Shown: positions 53,036 through 62,233, counted from the first letter of the stretch. The stretch is DNA of 64,000 nucleotides from Parvibaculum sp. (GCA_002694985.1 NZNS01000006.1:264605-328604), one strand, 5' to 3'. Translations and numbers: made by a program. The notes: generated by a model from the letters alone, not told the origin.

Positions 53036-53704
53036 ATGATCACGACACTGACAACCCATCGGTCCCGGTGGTTCCTTGCCCCGCTCGCGCTTTGCATGGC
53101 GCTCATGACCGGCATTGCCCAGACTTCCGCCTCGACCGGCGATGATGCCAGGAGTTTCGTGGACGATGTATCGGAGCGTGCGATCAGCATCATCAGCGAG
53201 AAGAGCGCCTCGAAGGCGGAGATGGAAGCGGAGTTTGCCCGGCTTCTGGATGAGACCGCAGACATGGACCGCATTGCGGCCTTCGCGCTCGGCCAGTATC
53301 TGCGCACGCCGACACCGGAGCAGAAGAGCGAATATCTGAAGCTCGTCCGTGAATTCATCGTGAAGGTCTATGTGACGCGCCTCGCCGATTACAATGACGA
53401 GAAGCTCGACATTCTCAGTGCCAAGATGAAAGGCGACAAGCAAGCCATCGTGCGGAGCGAGATCAAGTTTACGAACGGCCGCGAACCGGTCAGCGTCGAC
53501 TGGTGGCTTGTGAAAGACGGCGGCGACTACAAGATTTTCGACGTCAACGTCGTTGGCGTCTGGCTCGCGCAGGAACAGCGCTCCACCTTTACCAGCGTTA
53601 TCCGCAACAATGGCGGCGACTTCAACGCTCTCCTCAGCCATCTGCGCAAGCAGATTGGCAAAGCGGAAGCTGGCGAAATCTCGGACATCAGCGCCGCGAA
53701 CTGA
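53036..53704 (+). CDS. mlaC: MlaC/Ttg2D family periplasmic phospholipid-binding protein
   Basis: 222 residues from the ATG at 53036, which is preceded by GGAG; an upstream start at 52985 lacks a signal-like N-terminus. A signal peptide is visible (RSRWFLAPLALCMALMTGIAQTSAS). The MlaC fold follows, with ARSFVDDVSERAISIISEKS, AEFARLLDETADMDRIAAFALGQYLR and REFIVKVYVTRLADYND. WWLVKDGGDYKIFDVNVVGVWLAQEQRSTF is near the end. MlaC carries phospholipid between MlaA at the outer membrane and MlaFEDB at the inner membrane. It lies 69 bases after mlaA and ends at an intrinsic terminator. Confidence 0.93.
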   Translation: MITTLTTHRSRWFLAPLALCMALMTGIAQTSASTGDDARSFVDDVSERAISIISEKSASKAEMEAEFARLLDETADMDRIAAFALGQYLRTPTPEQKSEYLKLVREFIVKVYVTRLADYNDEKLDILSAKMKGDKQAIVRSEIKFTNGREPVSVDWWLVKDGGDYKIFDVNVVGVWLAQEQRSTFTSVIRNNGGDFNALLSHLRKQIGKAEAGEISDISAAN

Positions 53705-53736
53705 TCTCCCGCAAACGGGTTCTGAACGGACAAGAC

Positions 53737-53769
53737 AAACGGCGCGCTCATCCCGAGTGCGCCGTTTTT
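53737..53769 (+). terminator. Intrinsic terminator after mlaC
   Basis: AAACGGCGC (53737-53745) pairs with GCGCCGTTT (53759-53767), a perfect 9-bp stem with a 13-base loop, and runs into a five-T tract. It lies 33 bases downstream of the mlaC stop. Confidence 0.88.
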
Positions 53770-53944
53770 GTATCCATTATTGAACATCCGCAAAAAGCAC
53801 GCCTTCTGACGGAGCAGACCTACGGAAAGCCTTGTCCCGGTTGATGTCACCCCCGCCCCGTAAAGGCACAGCGGATTCAGTTTACGTTAATAGGCCACCA
53901 TCACAATCCGCCTCGTCTTCAGGTTGCAGCGGGGAAGAGAATAG

Positions 53945-54523
53945 ATGGTCGCGCTTATCCGCCCCCTCCGGAACGAAAACGAAGCCTCACCTGCACGCCG
54001 ATCAGAAAGAAGCATCGCCTTCGTGAAAGCCTGGGCCACCATACCCAGGAAAGGCTTCATTCCCGACAAGGCGGATTTTCGTCCCGAACGTCTCGCGGCA
54101 TTTCTCAACGACGTCTATCTTGTCGAACTTCACGAAGATCTGGAGAACCGCATTCGCTTCCGGATTGCCGGCGAGCATATCCGTAACGGGCTCGGTTTCG
54201 AACTGAAGGGACGCAACTATATCGACTTCGTACCCGACGACCACCGCGCGATGTCAGGCATGTCGATGCATCGCATGTTCGCTCCGCAGCCCTGCGGCCG
54301 TTGGGTTCGCAAATGCATCACCCGCCCGGGCCGCGAGCAAAACATCGTCGAACTGACGCAGCTTCCCATGATGGATCGTACACACGGTGTGAAACTCGTT
54401 ATCGGCATCGCGGAAGGTTTCGCAGAAGCTCTTCTTCAAAGCGATTGCGGATCGCAAGGCGTTCTCTTCGAAAACCTCGAGTCGGAACATTTTTTCGATA
54501 TCGGCGCAGGGCTTCCCGCGTAA
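53945..54523 (+). CDS. PAS-fold (PAS_5-like) sensory protein
   Basis: 192 residues with no membrane segment or output domain. The N-terminal 50 residues are basic and include AFVKAWATIPRKGFIPDKADFRPERLAAFLND, the start of the PAS_5 family seen in many alphaproteobacterial regulators. The core continues VYLVELHEDLENRIRFRIAGEHIRNGLGFELKGRNYIDFVP, a typical PAS sheet with a glycine turn. Single-domain PAS_5 proteins are often cell-cycle or stress related, but function here is unknown. It ends 5 bases from the convergent hybrid kinase gene. Confidence 0.75.
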   Translation: MVALIRPLRNENEASPARRSERSIAFVKAWATIPRKGFIPDKADFRPERLAAFLNDVYLVELHEDLENRIRFRIAGEHIRNGLGFELKGRNYIDFVPDDHRAMSGMSMHRMFAPQPCGRWVRKCITRPGREQNIVELTQLPMMDRTHGVKLVIGIAEGFAEALLQSDCGSQGVLFENLESEHFFDIGAGLPA

Positions 54524-54528
54524 ACGGC

Positions 54529-56157
54529 TCAGGAGCCGACGCGGCGCAAATCGGGAAAGGCATTCCTGGGAGCAGGCACCCGGCCATACCTCTCTTCCAG
54601 CACACGACCCAACTCGACGATGAGTTCACGGTGATCGATGGGCTTTCCGACATACCCGTCCACACCCATTTCGTCGTAGAGCCGCTTGCTGGCCGCAAGC
54701 GAATCTGCCGTCAGCGCAATGACGGGCACATCGCGAATTGCCGGCACATCATGCGCACGGATATGGGCCAGCGCCTCAGGGCCGTCCATCACCGGCATAT
54801 GCATGTCCAGCAGGACGAGATCGAAGGGCTGTGTTTGCAGCCAGCGAATCGCCTCCTCGCCGTTCTCCGCCTCGACGATCGATATGCCGAGCGGTTCGAG
54901 AAAGAGGCGCGCGACCTTGCGATTGAGCGCGTGATCGTCGACCAGCAACATGGAAAGCCCCTTGGCCCAGCGCACACCGCCTGTCTTGTCCACATCGTCA
55001 TCAGCGAGCCCCTCCCCGGTACGGCAACCCGGCAGGGCATGAAAGGAGAGCGTGAAGACGGAGCCACGCCCCTCCTCGCTTTCAACCACAATGCCGCCAC
55101 CCATGAGTTCAGCAAGCTTGAGGCTGATCGAAAGCCCAAGGCCGGTGCCCCCGAAGCGGCGCGCGGTGGAAGCGTCCGCCTGCGCAAAAGGAGTGAAAAG
55201 CTTCTCGGTCGTTTCCGCCTTCATGCCGATGCCGGTATCGGCGACGCGGATGCGAACCTCAAAAACATCGTCACTAAGCGGCACGACCGTCGCAGAGACG
55301 GTAACGCTGCCTTTTTCCGTGAACTTGATCGCATTCGAAACGAGATTCGATACGCATTGACGTACGCGCACCGGATCGAACCGCAGGAAGGTCTCGGCCT
55401 CCGCGTCGATTTCCAGTTTGAGGACGAGGCCTTTCTCGCACGCTCGCGGCGCCCAGAGTTTTTCGAGACGGCGCAACAGATGCCCGAGATCGTTGTCGAT
55501 GGGCGATATGTCGAACTTGCCTGCCTCGATCTTGGAGAGATCCAGTACATCGTTCAGGATCGCCATCAAGGTCTTGCCGCTATCGAGAATCGTTTCGAGC
55601 TGGTCGCGCTGCTCGCCGGAAAGATCGCTGGAGGCAAGAAGCTGCGCCATGCCGAGAATGCCGTTCAGCGGGGTGCGGATTTCATGACTGATATTGGCAA
55701 GGAAGGCGGACTTCGCCTCGTTGGCGGCCTCGGCTTCCTTGCGCGCCTTTTTCAGTTCTTTCTCACGCGCATGGATACCAGTGACATCGGCCCCCACGAC
55801 AACAGAGCCACCAAAGGATAATTTCGTCTCGATGATTTGCATGATCGTGCCATGCGGCGTCTGCACCTCGACGGGCTCGCCCTTTTCGAGCGCATCGATG
55901 ATATAGGCCGCCGCGGCGCGCGCAGCTTCCGGCGCGAGATCCGTGCGTATCGCCATCGTCCCCGCAAGTATGGCTTCGCGATAGGTCTTGCCTTCGCGCA
56001 GCGCCTTGTTGGTATGTGAGAAATCGTGCTCGTTCTGACCGTTCGAAAGCAGTATCTCGTGGTCCGCCCCGAAAATGACGAAGCCGACCGGCAGACGGTC
56101 CAGCGCCTCCTGAACGATGACCGCCATATCCTGATCGGTAAGCTTGAGCTTGCCCAT
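54529..56157 (-). CDS. Soluble hybrid histidine kinase (PAS-HisKA-HATPase-REC)
   Basis: 542 residues from the ATG at 56157; an upstream TTG adds 10. An N-terminal PAS domain (about 10-120, LDRLPVGFVIFGADHEILLSN) is joined through a coiled coil (about 125-155) to the HisKA dimerisation domain. The phosphoacceptor His is in FLANISHEIRTPLNGILGMAQLL. The ATPase domain has NLVSNAIKFTEKG, VADTGIGM and GGTGLGLSISLKL. The C-terminal receiver domain (about 420-535) has LLVDDHALNRKV, the phosphorylatable Asp in LVLLDMHMPVMDG, and the Lys of YVGKPID. No transmembrane helix is present, so it senses a cytoplasmic cue. No response-regulator or Hpt gene is next to it, so its partner is elsewhere. Confidence 0.93.
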   Translation of the reverse strand: MGKLKLTDQDMAVIVQEALDRLPVGFVIFGADHEILLSNGQNEHDFSHTNKALREGKTYREAILAGTMAIRTDLAPEAARAAAAYIIDALEKGEPVEVQTPHGTIMQIIETKLSFGGSVVVGADVTGIHAREKELKKARKEAEAANEAKSAFLANISHEIRTPLNGILGMAQLLASSDLSGEQRDQLETILDSGKTLMAILNDVLDLSKIEAGKFDISPIDNDLGHLLRRLEKLWAPRACEKGLVLKLEIDAEAETFLRFDPVRVRQCVSNLVSNAIKFTEKGSVTVSATVVPLSDDVFEVRIRVADTGIGMKAETTEKLFTPFAQADASTARRFGGTGLGLSISLKLAELMGGGIVVESEEGRGSVFTLSFHALPGCRTGEGLADDDVDKTGGVRWAKGLSMLLVDDHALNRKVARLFLEPLGISIVEAENGEEAIRWLQTQPFDLVLLDMHMPVMDGPEALAHIRAHDVPAIRDVPVIALTADSLAASKRLYDEMGVDGYVGKPIDHRELIVELGRVLEERYGRVPAPRNAFPDLRRVGS

Positions 56158-56385
56158 ATGCCCGAACCATTCGCAATGCGCAGACAAACCCTCGCCCGCC
56201 GCGCCGATGCGCCCTCCTGTTCCCTCGGAGGATCACGCTAGGCCGGAGGATTTAAAGGAGGGTGAAAAAGCCGGAAAAACATTACGGAAAGAAGGATCTT
56301 TCGCCAGAAATGGCACGATCCGGAGGGCAAAAATCGCGCCTGGCTGTCGGGGGGAGAGAAAGTCGCCCTTCCCTCCCCCTGACAA

Positions 56386-58041
56386 TCAGCGGCTGAAGCG
56401 CTTGTATTTGATGCGGGTCGGGATCTCGGCTTCCGGCCCGAGGCGGCGCTTCTTGTCTTCCTCGTAGTCCTGGTAGTTGCCCTCGAACCATTCGACATGG
56501 CTGTTGCCTTCGAAGGCGAGCATGTGGGTCGCGATGCGGTCGAGGAACCAGCGATCATGGGAGATGACCACGGCGCAGCCCGCAAAGGCCACGAGCGCAT
56601 CTTCGAGCGCGCGCAGCGTTTCGACATCGAGATCGTTGGTCGGTTCGTCGAGAAGAAGCAGGTTCGCGCCCGATTTCAGCATCTTGGCGAGATGGACGCG
56701 GTTGCGCTCACCACCGGAAAGAAGACCGACTTTCTTCTGCTGATCGGCCCCCTTGAAGTTGAAGGAGCCGACATAGGCGCGGCTCGGCATGGTCGTGCGG
56801 CCAAGTTCGATGATATCCGTACCGCCAGAGATTTCCTCCCACACGGTCTTGTTCGGATCGAGCGTATCGCGGCTCTGATCGACATAGCCCATGGTGACGG
56901 TTTCGCCGATCTTGAGCGTGCCCGAATCCGGCTTCTCCTGCCCCGTCAGCATACGGAAGAGTGTCGTCTTGCCTGCACCGTTCGGACCGATCACGCCGAC
57001 AATGCCGCCGGGCGGCAGCTTGAAGGAGAGATCGTCGATGAGAAGCTTGTCTCCGAAGCCCTTGGAGATGTGCTCGGCCTCGTAGACATTGCCGCCGAGA
57101 CGCGGGCCCGCCGGAATGATGATCTGGGCCTTGCCGTCCTGCTGCTTGCCGGCCTCGGCGAGCAATTCTTCATAGGCACTGATACGCGCCTTGGATTTCG
57201 CCTGACGGGCCTTGGGGCTCTGCCTGATCCATTCCAGTTCGCGCGACAACGTGCGCTGCTTCGCTTCTTCCTGACGGCCTTCCTGTTCGAGGCGCTTTTC
57301 CTTCTGTTCGAGCCAGGAGGAGTAGTTGCCTTCGTAGGGAATGCCCGAACCGCGGTCGAGTTCGAGAATCCAGCCCGTCACATTATCGAGGAAGTAACGG
57401 TCATGGGTGACCATGACGACGGTACCCGTATATTCCTTGAGGTAGTTCTGCAACCAGGCGATGGATTCCGCATCGAGATGGTTGGTCGGCTCGTCGAGGA
57501 GCAGAAGGTCGGGAGCTGCGAGCAGCAAGCGGCAGAGCGCAACGCGACGGCGCTCACCGCCCGACAACTTGGTGACATCGGCTTCCGGGTCAGGGCAGCG
57601 CAGCGCATCCATCGCCATCTCGACCTGCGAATCCAGATCCCAGAGATTCTGCGCGTCGATGATGTCCTGAAGCTTGGCCATCTCGTCCGCCGTTTCGTCC
57701 GAGTAGTTCATGGCGAGTTCGTTATAACGGTCGACCAGCGCCTTCTTCTCGAACGCGCCTTCCATCACATTGCCAAGCACATTGAGCGCAGGATCAAGCT
57801 CCGGCTCCTGCTGGAGGTAGCCGATCTTGGCGCCTTCCGCCGCCCAGGCCTCGCCCGTGTACTCCTTGTCCACGCCCGCCATGATGCGCAGCAGGGTCGA
57901 CTTGCCGGCGCCGTTGAGACCGACCACGCCGATCTTCACACCGGGCAGGAAGGAAAGTCGGATGTCTTTCAGAACCTGCTTGCCTCCCGGATAGGTTTTC
58001 GAGAGGCGGTCCATGACATAGACGTACTGATAGGCGGCCAT
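56386..58041 (-). CDS. ettA: Energy-dependent translational throttle protein EttA (ABC-F)
   Basis: 551 residues, the normal EttA length. Two ABC cassettes are present. The first has Walker [18 protein letters not shown] and signature [16 protein letters not shown]. The second has [16 protein letters not shown] and [15 protein letters not shown]. The linker between them and the segment [23 protein letters not shown] are diagnostic of EttA among ABC-F proteins. An arm-domain insert lies in the first cassette. EttA binds the ribosomal E site and regulates entry into elongation according to the ATP/ADP ratio. The gene seems monocistronic. Confidence 0.95.
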   Translation of the reverse strand: MAAYQYVYVMDRLSKTYPGGKQVLKDIRLSFLPGVKIGVVGLNGAGKSTLLRIMAGVDKEYTGEAWAAEGAKIGYLQQEPELDPALNVLGNVMEGAFEKKALVDRYNELAMNYSDETADEMAKLQDIIDAQNLWDLDSQVEMAMDALRCPDPEADVTKLSGGERRRVALCRLLLAAPDLLLLDEPTNHLDAESIAWLQNYLKEYTGTVVMVTHDRYFLDNVTGWILELDRGSGIPYEGNYSSWLEQKEKRLEQEGRQEEAKQRTLSRELEWIRQSPKARQAKSKARISAYEELLAEAGKQQDGKAQIIIPAGPRLGGNVYEAEHISKGFGDKLLIDDLSFKLPPGGIVGVIGPNGAGKTTLFRMLTGQEKPDSGTLKIGETVTMGYVDQSRDTLDPNKTVWEEISGGTDIIELGRTTMPSRAYVGSFNFKGADQQKKVGLLSGGERNRVHLAKMLKSGANLLLLDEPTNDLDVETLRALEDALVAFAGCAVVISHDRWFLDRIATHMLAFEGNSHVEWFEGNYQDYEEDKKRRLGPEAEIPTRIKYKRFSR

Positions 58042-58125
58042 GATGGGGCTTTTCCTTGAGACAAAAGGGATTTGGCGCTTCTTCTAGCGGATCGGCGTGA
58101 AACGGGCAATCGCACCCGGCAGGCC

Positions 58126-59169
58126 CTATTCCACCGCGTCCTGCACGCTTTCGATGAGCTGGGTCGGAACGACCGGCACATCGAGCCAGGTGATGGCACC
58201 GATCAGGGCAGCGAGCAGCGCCAGCCACATGGCAAAGTTGAGGCGGAGCGAGGTGGCGGAGGCCTTTTGCTCCCACCAGGTGCGCGGGCGGATGCCCTTG
58301 ACGACGAAAACCGTCTGCGCGGCGAGATTGACGCAAACCACATTGACGCCAAGCAGAACGGCAGCGCCGAGCGCGGCTTCGGGGTTGCCCGCCCCCAGCA
58401 TGATGCCGATGGCGACCGCGGGCGGCATGAGTGCAACAGCGACCATGACCCCCACAAGCGCGCTCGACAGCCCCGCAACCAGCGAAAGAACGGCCGCAGC
58501 GCCCGAGGCGAGCGCAAGCGCGATGCCGTCATACCCGACCTTGGTACGGCTCACGAGTTCCGGCGCCTCGAAGCCCTCCCGCCAGAAAAGAGCGATGACG
58601 ACACCAAGCGTGACGGTGAGCGAAATGCCCGCCACATTTGTCCGCATCGACTTGAACATGAGCTCCCGGTCGCCAAGCGCGGTGCCCAATGCAAAAGCAA
58701 GATTGGGCCCGAGCAGCGGCGCAATCACCATCGCGCCGATGATGACGGCGACATTATCGTTGAGCAGGCCGATGGCCGCGACAATGGCGGAAAGAAATGT
58801 GAGGACGAGGAAGGTCGAATCGAGCTCGGCATTGCGCGCGACCTCTTCGCGGATTTCCTCCCGGCTTGCAGCCCCCGCCCTGAAGGCAGCGCGGCGCTCC
58901 GCCCTTTCGGGCTCATATGCGGGAACGGTGCCCTCGACGGCAATCATGACGGCGCGCCAGCTGTCATCCGCGCCCATCGCCTTCTGCGCGGCATCCGTAA
59001 ATTGCTGCACACGGTTCGTCTCGCAAACGAGGTGGACGATGCATCGCGCCTCGCCCGCATCCGCGCTGCGCGCCGCAAAGACCTCGACGGCGTCATATTG
59101 TTCGGCAAGGGCAACGAGTGTGTCGGCATAGCCGGCAGGCGCCGTGATTTCGATAACGCGAAGCGACAT
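58126..59169 (-). CDS. DUF389 (TIGR00341-type) integral membrane protein
   Basis: 347 residues; the start has a strong AGGAGG. A soluble N-terminal part (about 1-120) resembles an ACT-like domain, with MSLRVIEITAPAGYADTLV. The DUF389 membrane domain follows with five to six helices, and its motif is NDNVAVIIGAMVIAPLLGPNLAFALGTALGD (in the text around 160-190). MVAVALMPPAVAIGIMLGAGNPEAALGAAVLLGVNVVCVNLAAQTVF is also conserved in the family. The role of DUF389 is not established. It is the first gene left of the tRNA and the 13-bp tandem repeats lie just upstream. Confidence 0.85.
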   Translation of the reverse strand: MSLRVIEITAPAGYADTLVALAEQYDAVEVFAARSADAGEARCIVHLVCETNRVQQFTDAAQKAMGADDSWRAVMIAVEGTVPAYEPERAERRAAFRAGAASREEIREEVARNAELDSTFLVLTFLSAIVAAIGLLNDNVAVIIGAMVIAPLLGPNLAFALGTALGDRELMFKSMRTNVAGISLTVTLGVVIALFWREGFEAPELVSRTKVGYDGIALALASGAAAVLSLVAGLSSALVGVMVAVALMPPAVAIGIMLGAGNPEAALGAAVLLGVNVVCVNLAAQTVFVVKGIRPRTWWEQKASATSLRLNFAMWLALLAALIGAITWLDVPVVPTQLIESVQDAVE

Positions 59170-59221
59170 GTGGCCTCCTCCTGCGCTCGACTATCGCAGG
59201 TGGAGGCGATTCCCGCACCTT

Positions 59222-59273
59222 CTGTATCACCCGGCTGTATCGCGCGGCTGTATCACCCGGCTGTATCGCCCGC
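59222..59273. repeat. Four tandem copies of a 13-bp unit
   Basis: CTGTATCACCCGG, CTGTATCGCGCGG, CTGTATCACCCGG, CTGTATCGCCCGC in perfect 13-bp register. Position 8 alternates A, G, A, G. It lies 53 bases upstream of the DUF389 start. Unit size and lack of spacers rule out CRISPR. Confidence 0.85.
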
Positions 59274-59431
59274 CTGACATCCGGCTCCCGCACAGGCGGC
59301 CATCCGTCAACCGCATGACAGGAATCGCAACGGTTATACTTAGATTAATCTCTAATTTTTCTCGCCGTCGCAAACCGATCGCGCGCGATACTGGCGGCAG
59401 ACGAAGCTTGCTGCTATATGGCGGGGACTGG

Positions 59432-59508
59432 GGGCCTGTAGCTCAGTTGGTTAGAGCGGACCGCTCATAACGGTTTGGTCGCAGGTTCGAGTCCTGCCGG
59501 GCCCACCA
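59432..59508 (+). tRNA. tRNA-Ile2 with anticodon CAT (lysidine-modified type)
   Basis: A complete cloverleaf of 77 bases including an encoded CCA: acceptor GGGCCTG with CGGGCCC, D stem GCTC/GAGC, anticodon arm GACCG-CTCATAA-CGGTT, and T arm GCAGG-TTCGAGT-CCTGC. The anticodon is CAT. The C4-G69 and C5-G68 pairs that TilS recognises, plus resemblance to tRNA-Ile in the acceptor and D arm, point to Ile2, which reads AUA, rather than Met. The weak G-T closing pair at 27-43 is acceptable. No initiator features are present. Confidence 0.85.
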
Positions 59509-59683
59509 GCTTTCGTCCTGTCTTCGCACGGACAATCCCCTCCCCTTTCATTACGCCCCAATTTCGCCCCGATCCCGCCTGAAGCTCGCGGCAATTCATT
59601 CAGGCCGGGTTCAGCCCCAGAGATACATAACAGGGCCCATAAACGAACAAACAACTCGCCCATCCGAGAGAAGGAGGCACCAG

Positions 59684-60430
59684 ATGCCGACCCCCACATC
59701 CCGCTCCCCGTTCACCATGCTCGCGCCCGCGCTGGCACTTGCGTTCACCCTCGGCTTCGCCGGCGCCGCGCAGGCAACCGAACAGCATGAGAAGCCACGC
59801 ACCCTCACCATCACCGGCGAGGGCGAGGTTTCCGCCGCGCCGGACATCGCCTATGTGGAAACGGGCGTCGTAACCGAAGGCAAGACAGCCGCCGAAGCGC
59901 TTTCCGCCAACACCAAGGCCATGAACGAAGTCTTCAAGGGGCTCGGCGAGGCCGGCATCGAAAAGAAGGACATGCAGACCTCACAATTCTCCGTCTACCC
60001 CGTTTATGAGCAGGTGAAGAGCGAAGACAACCGCCCACAAACGCCGAAGATCGGCGGCTATCGCGTGCAGAACAAGCTGACCGTCACGGTGCGCGATCTG
60101 GACAAGCTCGGCGGCATTCTCGACCGGGTCGTGACACTCGGCTCGAACCAGCTCTCCGGGATCCGCTTCTCGATCGACGAACCGCAGCCGCTCTTGAACG
60201 AAGCACGCAAGGATGCCGTGAAGAACGCACTCGAAAAGGCGAAGCTATATGCGGGCGCGGCAGGCGTCGCACTCGGCGAGATCATGTCGATCTCGGAAAA
60301 CGGCTCAAGCATGCCCCAGCCCATGTATATGAAGAGCTATGCTTCAATGGCCCGCGACGAGAGCGTTCCCGTTGCCTCAGGCGAGCAGACGATGACCTCC
60401 AGCGTCACCCTCGTCATCAGGATCGACTGA
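59684..60430 (+). CDS. SIMPL (DUF541) domain periplasmic/outer-membrane protein
   Basis: 248 residues with a strong AAGGAGG. A signal peptide is visible (MLAPALALAFTLGFAGAAQA-TEQ). The DUF541/SIMPL domain covers the rest, with RTLTITGEGEVSAAPDIAYVETGVV, IEKKDMQTSQFSVYPVYEQ, GGYRVQNKLTVTVRDLDKLGGILD, and ARKDAVKNALEKAKLYA near the end. The family includes BP26/YggE-like proteins, which form oligomeric rings, and function is only loosely tied to oxidative stress. It is monocistronic between the tRNA and a terminator. Confidence 0.9.
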   Translation: MPTPTSRSPFTMLAPALALAFTLGFAGAAQATEQHEKPRTLTITGEGEVSAAPDIAYVETGVVTEGKTAAEALSANTKAMNEVFKGLGEAGIEKKDMQTSQFSVYPVYEQVKSEDNRPQTPKIGGYRVQNKLTVTVRDLDKLGGILDRVVTLGSNQLSGIRFSIDEPQPLLNEARKDAVKNALEKAKLYAGAAGVALGEIMSISENGSSMPQPMYMKSYASMARDESVPVASGEQTMTSSVTLVIRID

Positions 60431-60455
60431 TCGGAGCCGGCGATAACGAAACAAA

Positions 60456-60477
60456 CGGCCGAAGGGAGCTTCGGCCG
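60456..60477 (+). repeat. Hairpin CGGCCGAAG/CTTCGGCCG downstream of the SIMPL gene
   Basis: A perfect 9-bp stem with a 4-base loop (GGAG), 26 bases after the stop. There is no T-run, so it may protect the mRNA 3' end while the terminator at 60532-60563 does the release. Confidence 0.6.
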
Positions 60478-60531
60478 GCAACTGCCCCCCCTTGCGTGAC
60501 CCCCTCGCGTCAAGGTCGGGCAATTAGGTAA

Positions 60532-60563
60532 GGGCGGCGTCATTCATTGGCGCCGCCTTTTTT
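60532..60563 (+). terminator. Intrinsic terminator downstream of the SIMPL gene
   Basis: GGCGGCG (60533-60539) pairs with CGCCGCC (60551-60557) and is followed by six T residues. It would end the SIMPL transcript about 100 bases past the stop. Confidence 0.85.
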
Positions 60564-60629
60564 CTGCTCTGTGTACTGATTGAGGAAGCGAGAAGGAATG
60601 GAAGACGACAAAGTACTTTAGTCACTTGC

Positions 60630-60884
60630 ATGACGGCCACTGACTTTTTTGGCAGCGCATTCGGCGCACGTTACGATTATCTTCAACAAAATATCGGTCA
60701 AAATCTGTGCTTGGGTGCATCCGTCACATTCGATGCTGTTACGGTCACGGGAAGTCAAGTCACGTATAACTTTGACTACTACATTGGACCGGTGATGCCA
60801 GTGGTATCCTGTTCAGGTAAGACAATTACCCTCGAGTACTCCGATGCCTTCAAGGGTGATCTGTTCGATCTCTCGCGGGGGTGA
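60630..60884 (+). CDS. Orphan 84-residue ORF in lower-GC DNA
   Basis: From the ATG at 60630 the product has a folded, beta-rich look (GASVTFDAVTVTGSQVTYNFDYYIGP), two cysteines, and no signal peptide. I do not recognise a family. The stretch 60570-60880 is visibly richer in A and T than the surrounding genes and uses codons such as TTT, TTG, ACA and CAA, which the neighbours avoid. The frame stays open back to 60528 without a standard start and would add a hydrophobic segment (FIGAAFFLLCVL), but that part overlaps a terminator. It may be a fragment of an acquired gene. No ribosome binding site is clear. Confidence 0.35.
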   Translation: MTATDFFGSAFGARYDYLQQNIGQNLCLGASVTFDAVTVTGSQVTYNFDYYIGPVMPVVSCSGKTITLEYSDAFKGDLFDLSRG

Positions 60885-61008
60885 TCGCCGCGACAGCGGC
60901 AGGGGCCGAGACGCCTTCGCCCGCCCGCGCTCTCCGACTTGTGACTGGACGGTGAGCGGGCGGCCATGCAGGTTGGAGCCTCGCAGAACAATCGGAGCGG
61001 AGCGACGT

Positions 61009-62055
61009 ATGACCATCGAGAGTGTGAAGGAATATTACGGCCAGACGCTGAAAGGCTCGGGCGACCTCAAGACGGATGCCTGCTGCGACCCGAGCGCCAT
61101 GCCCGAACATGTGAAAGGCGCGTTGTCGCTCATCCATGACGAGGTCCTGACGCGCTATTATGGCTGCGGCCTTGTGATCCCCGAAAAGATCGAGGGGATG
61201 CGCGTGCTCGATCTCGGCTGCGGCGCGGGGCGCGACGTCTATGCGCTGGCCCACCTCGTGGGACCGGAGGGCTTCGTGGCCGGCGTCGACATGACGCCCG
61301 AACAGCTCGCCGTCGCCAAGGCCCATGTCGGCTGGCACATGGAGCGCTTCGGCCATGCGCGGCCCAATGTCGAATTCCACGAGGGCTATATCGAGCGGCT
61401 TGGCGAACTCGGCCTCGAACCCGGAAGCTTCGACATTATCGTCTCGAACTGCGTGGTGAACCTCTCGTCGGACAAGCGCGCTGTGCTCGAAGGCGCACGC
61501 GCGCTCCTGAAGCCGGGCGGCGAATTCTACTTCGCCGACGTCTATGCCGACCGCCGCCTCGACCCGAAGCTCGCACAAGACCCGGTGCTGCTCGGCGAAT
61601 GCCTCGGCGGCGCGCTCTACTGGAACGATTTCCAGAACCTTGCCAAGCAGGCGGGCTTCGGCGATCCGCGCCTCGTGACGAGCCGCCCGCTCGAGGTGCA
61701 GGAACCGGCGATCCGCCGGGCGCTGGGCGCGGCGCGCTTCTTCTCCGCGACCTACCGGCTCTTCAACATCGAGAGGCTGGAACCGGCCTGCGAGGACCAC
61801 GGCCAGGCCGTGATCTACCGGGGCGGCATTTCGCATTCGGAAGACGTGTTCCTGCTCGACGGCCACCACAGGATCGAAAAGGGCCGGATTTTCCCTGTCT
61901 GCGGTAATACGTTCCGCATGTTGAAGGAGAGCCGCTTCGCGCCGCATTTCGACTTCATCGGCGATTTCTCGCAGCATTTCGGCATTTTTCCGGGCTGCGG
62001 CACGCAAATGCCCTTCAGCGAAGAAGGCGGCGAGAGTTCCGGCGCTTGCTGCTGA
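61009..62055 (+). CDS. arsM: ArsM-like arsenite S-adenosylmethyltransferase
   Basis: 348 residues from the ATG at 61009. An N-terminal YYGQTLKGSGDLKTDACCDPS includes a conserved cysteine pair. The SAM domain has RVLDLGCGAGRDVYALAHLVGP and GVDMTPEQL, and SNCVVNLSSDKRAVL carries the second conserved cysteine. The C-terminal region has FPVCGNTFRM with another cysteine. This Cys arrangement is characteristic of ArsM, which methylates As(III). The C-terminus ends ESSGACC. No arsR, arsB or arsC is nearby. Related uses, for example other metalloids, cannot be excluded. A terminator follows at 62234. Confidence 0.88.
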   Translation: MTIESVKEYYGQTLKGSGDLKTDACCDPSAMPEHVKGALSLIHDEVLTRYYGCGLVIPEKIEGMRVLDLGCGAGRDVYALAHLVGPEGFVAGVDMTPEQLAVAKAHVGWHMERFGHARPNVEFHEGYIERLGELGLEPGSFDIIVSNCVVNLSSDKRAVLEGARALLKPGGEFYFADVYADRRLDPKLAQDPVLLGECLGGALYWNDFQNLAKQAGFGDPRLVTSRPLEVQEPAIRRALGAARFFSATYRLFNIERLEPACEDHGQAVIYRGGISHSEDVFLLDGHHRIEKGRIFPVCGNTFRMLKESRFAPHFDFIGDFSQHFGIFPGCGTQMPFSEEGGESSGACC

Positions 62056-62115
62056 GTGGGGAAGGCCTTGTAATCCAGCGCGAGCGCCCCATATAGGTGA
62101 TACCGAGGCTTTCCA

Positions 62116-62172
62116 GCGCGCAACGCGCAGCAGGCAAGCCGCCCGGCAATGCCGGGGCCCTCAATGAGGGCC
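62116..62172 (+). repeat. Three successive short hairpins in the arsM 3' region
   Basis: GCGCG-CAA-CGCGC (62116-62128), CCCGGC-AAT-GCCGGG (62142-62156) and GGCCCTC-AAT-GAGGGCC (62156-62172) are perfect stems, each with a 3-base loop. Together with the terminator at 62234 they make the 273-bp gap after arsM (62056-62328) unusually structured. It may be a small RNA or an mRNA 3' structure. I do not recognise a known RNA family. Confidence 0.5.
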
Positions 62173-62233
62173 GGAAATTCATTTCGGCAGCCGACCACGG
62201 ATGTAATGGCGGCACAGCCGGAATGTTTGGGAC

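Noticed and set aside
56335..56385. Possible terminator after ettA
   Set aside because: An imperfect G-rich stem is visible, but the nearest T-run is about 12 bases away, so it is not a convincing intrinsic terminator.
59222..59273. CRISPR array
   Set aside because: Units are 13 bp and contiguous without unique spacers, and no cas genes are present.
59432..59508. Possible integration site of a mobile element at the tRNA
   Set aside because: I see no repeat of the tRNA 3' end elsewhere in the window and no integrase gene nearby.
60850..62007. 385-codon minus-strand frame opposite arsM
   Set aside because: Antisense shadow; SAM-binding and cysteine motifs are on the plus strand.
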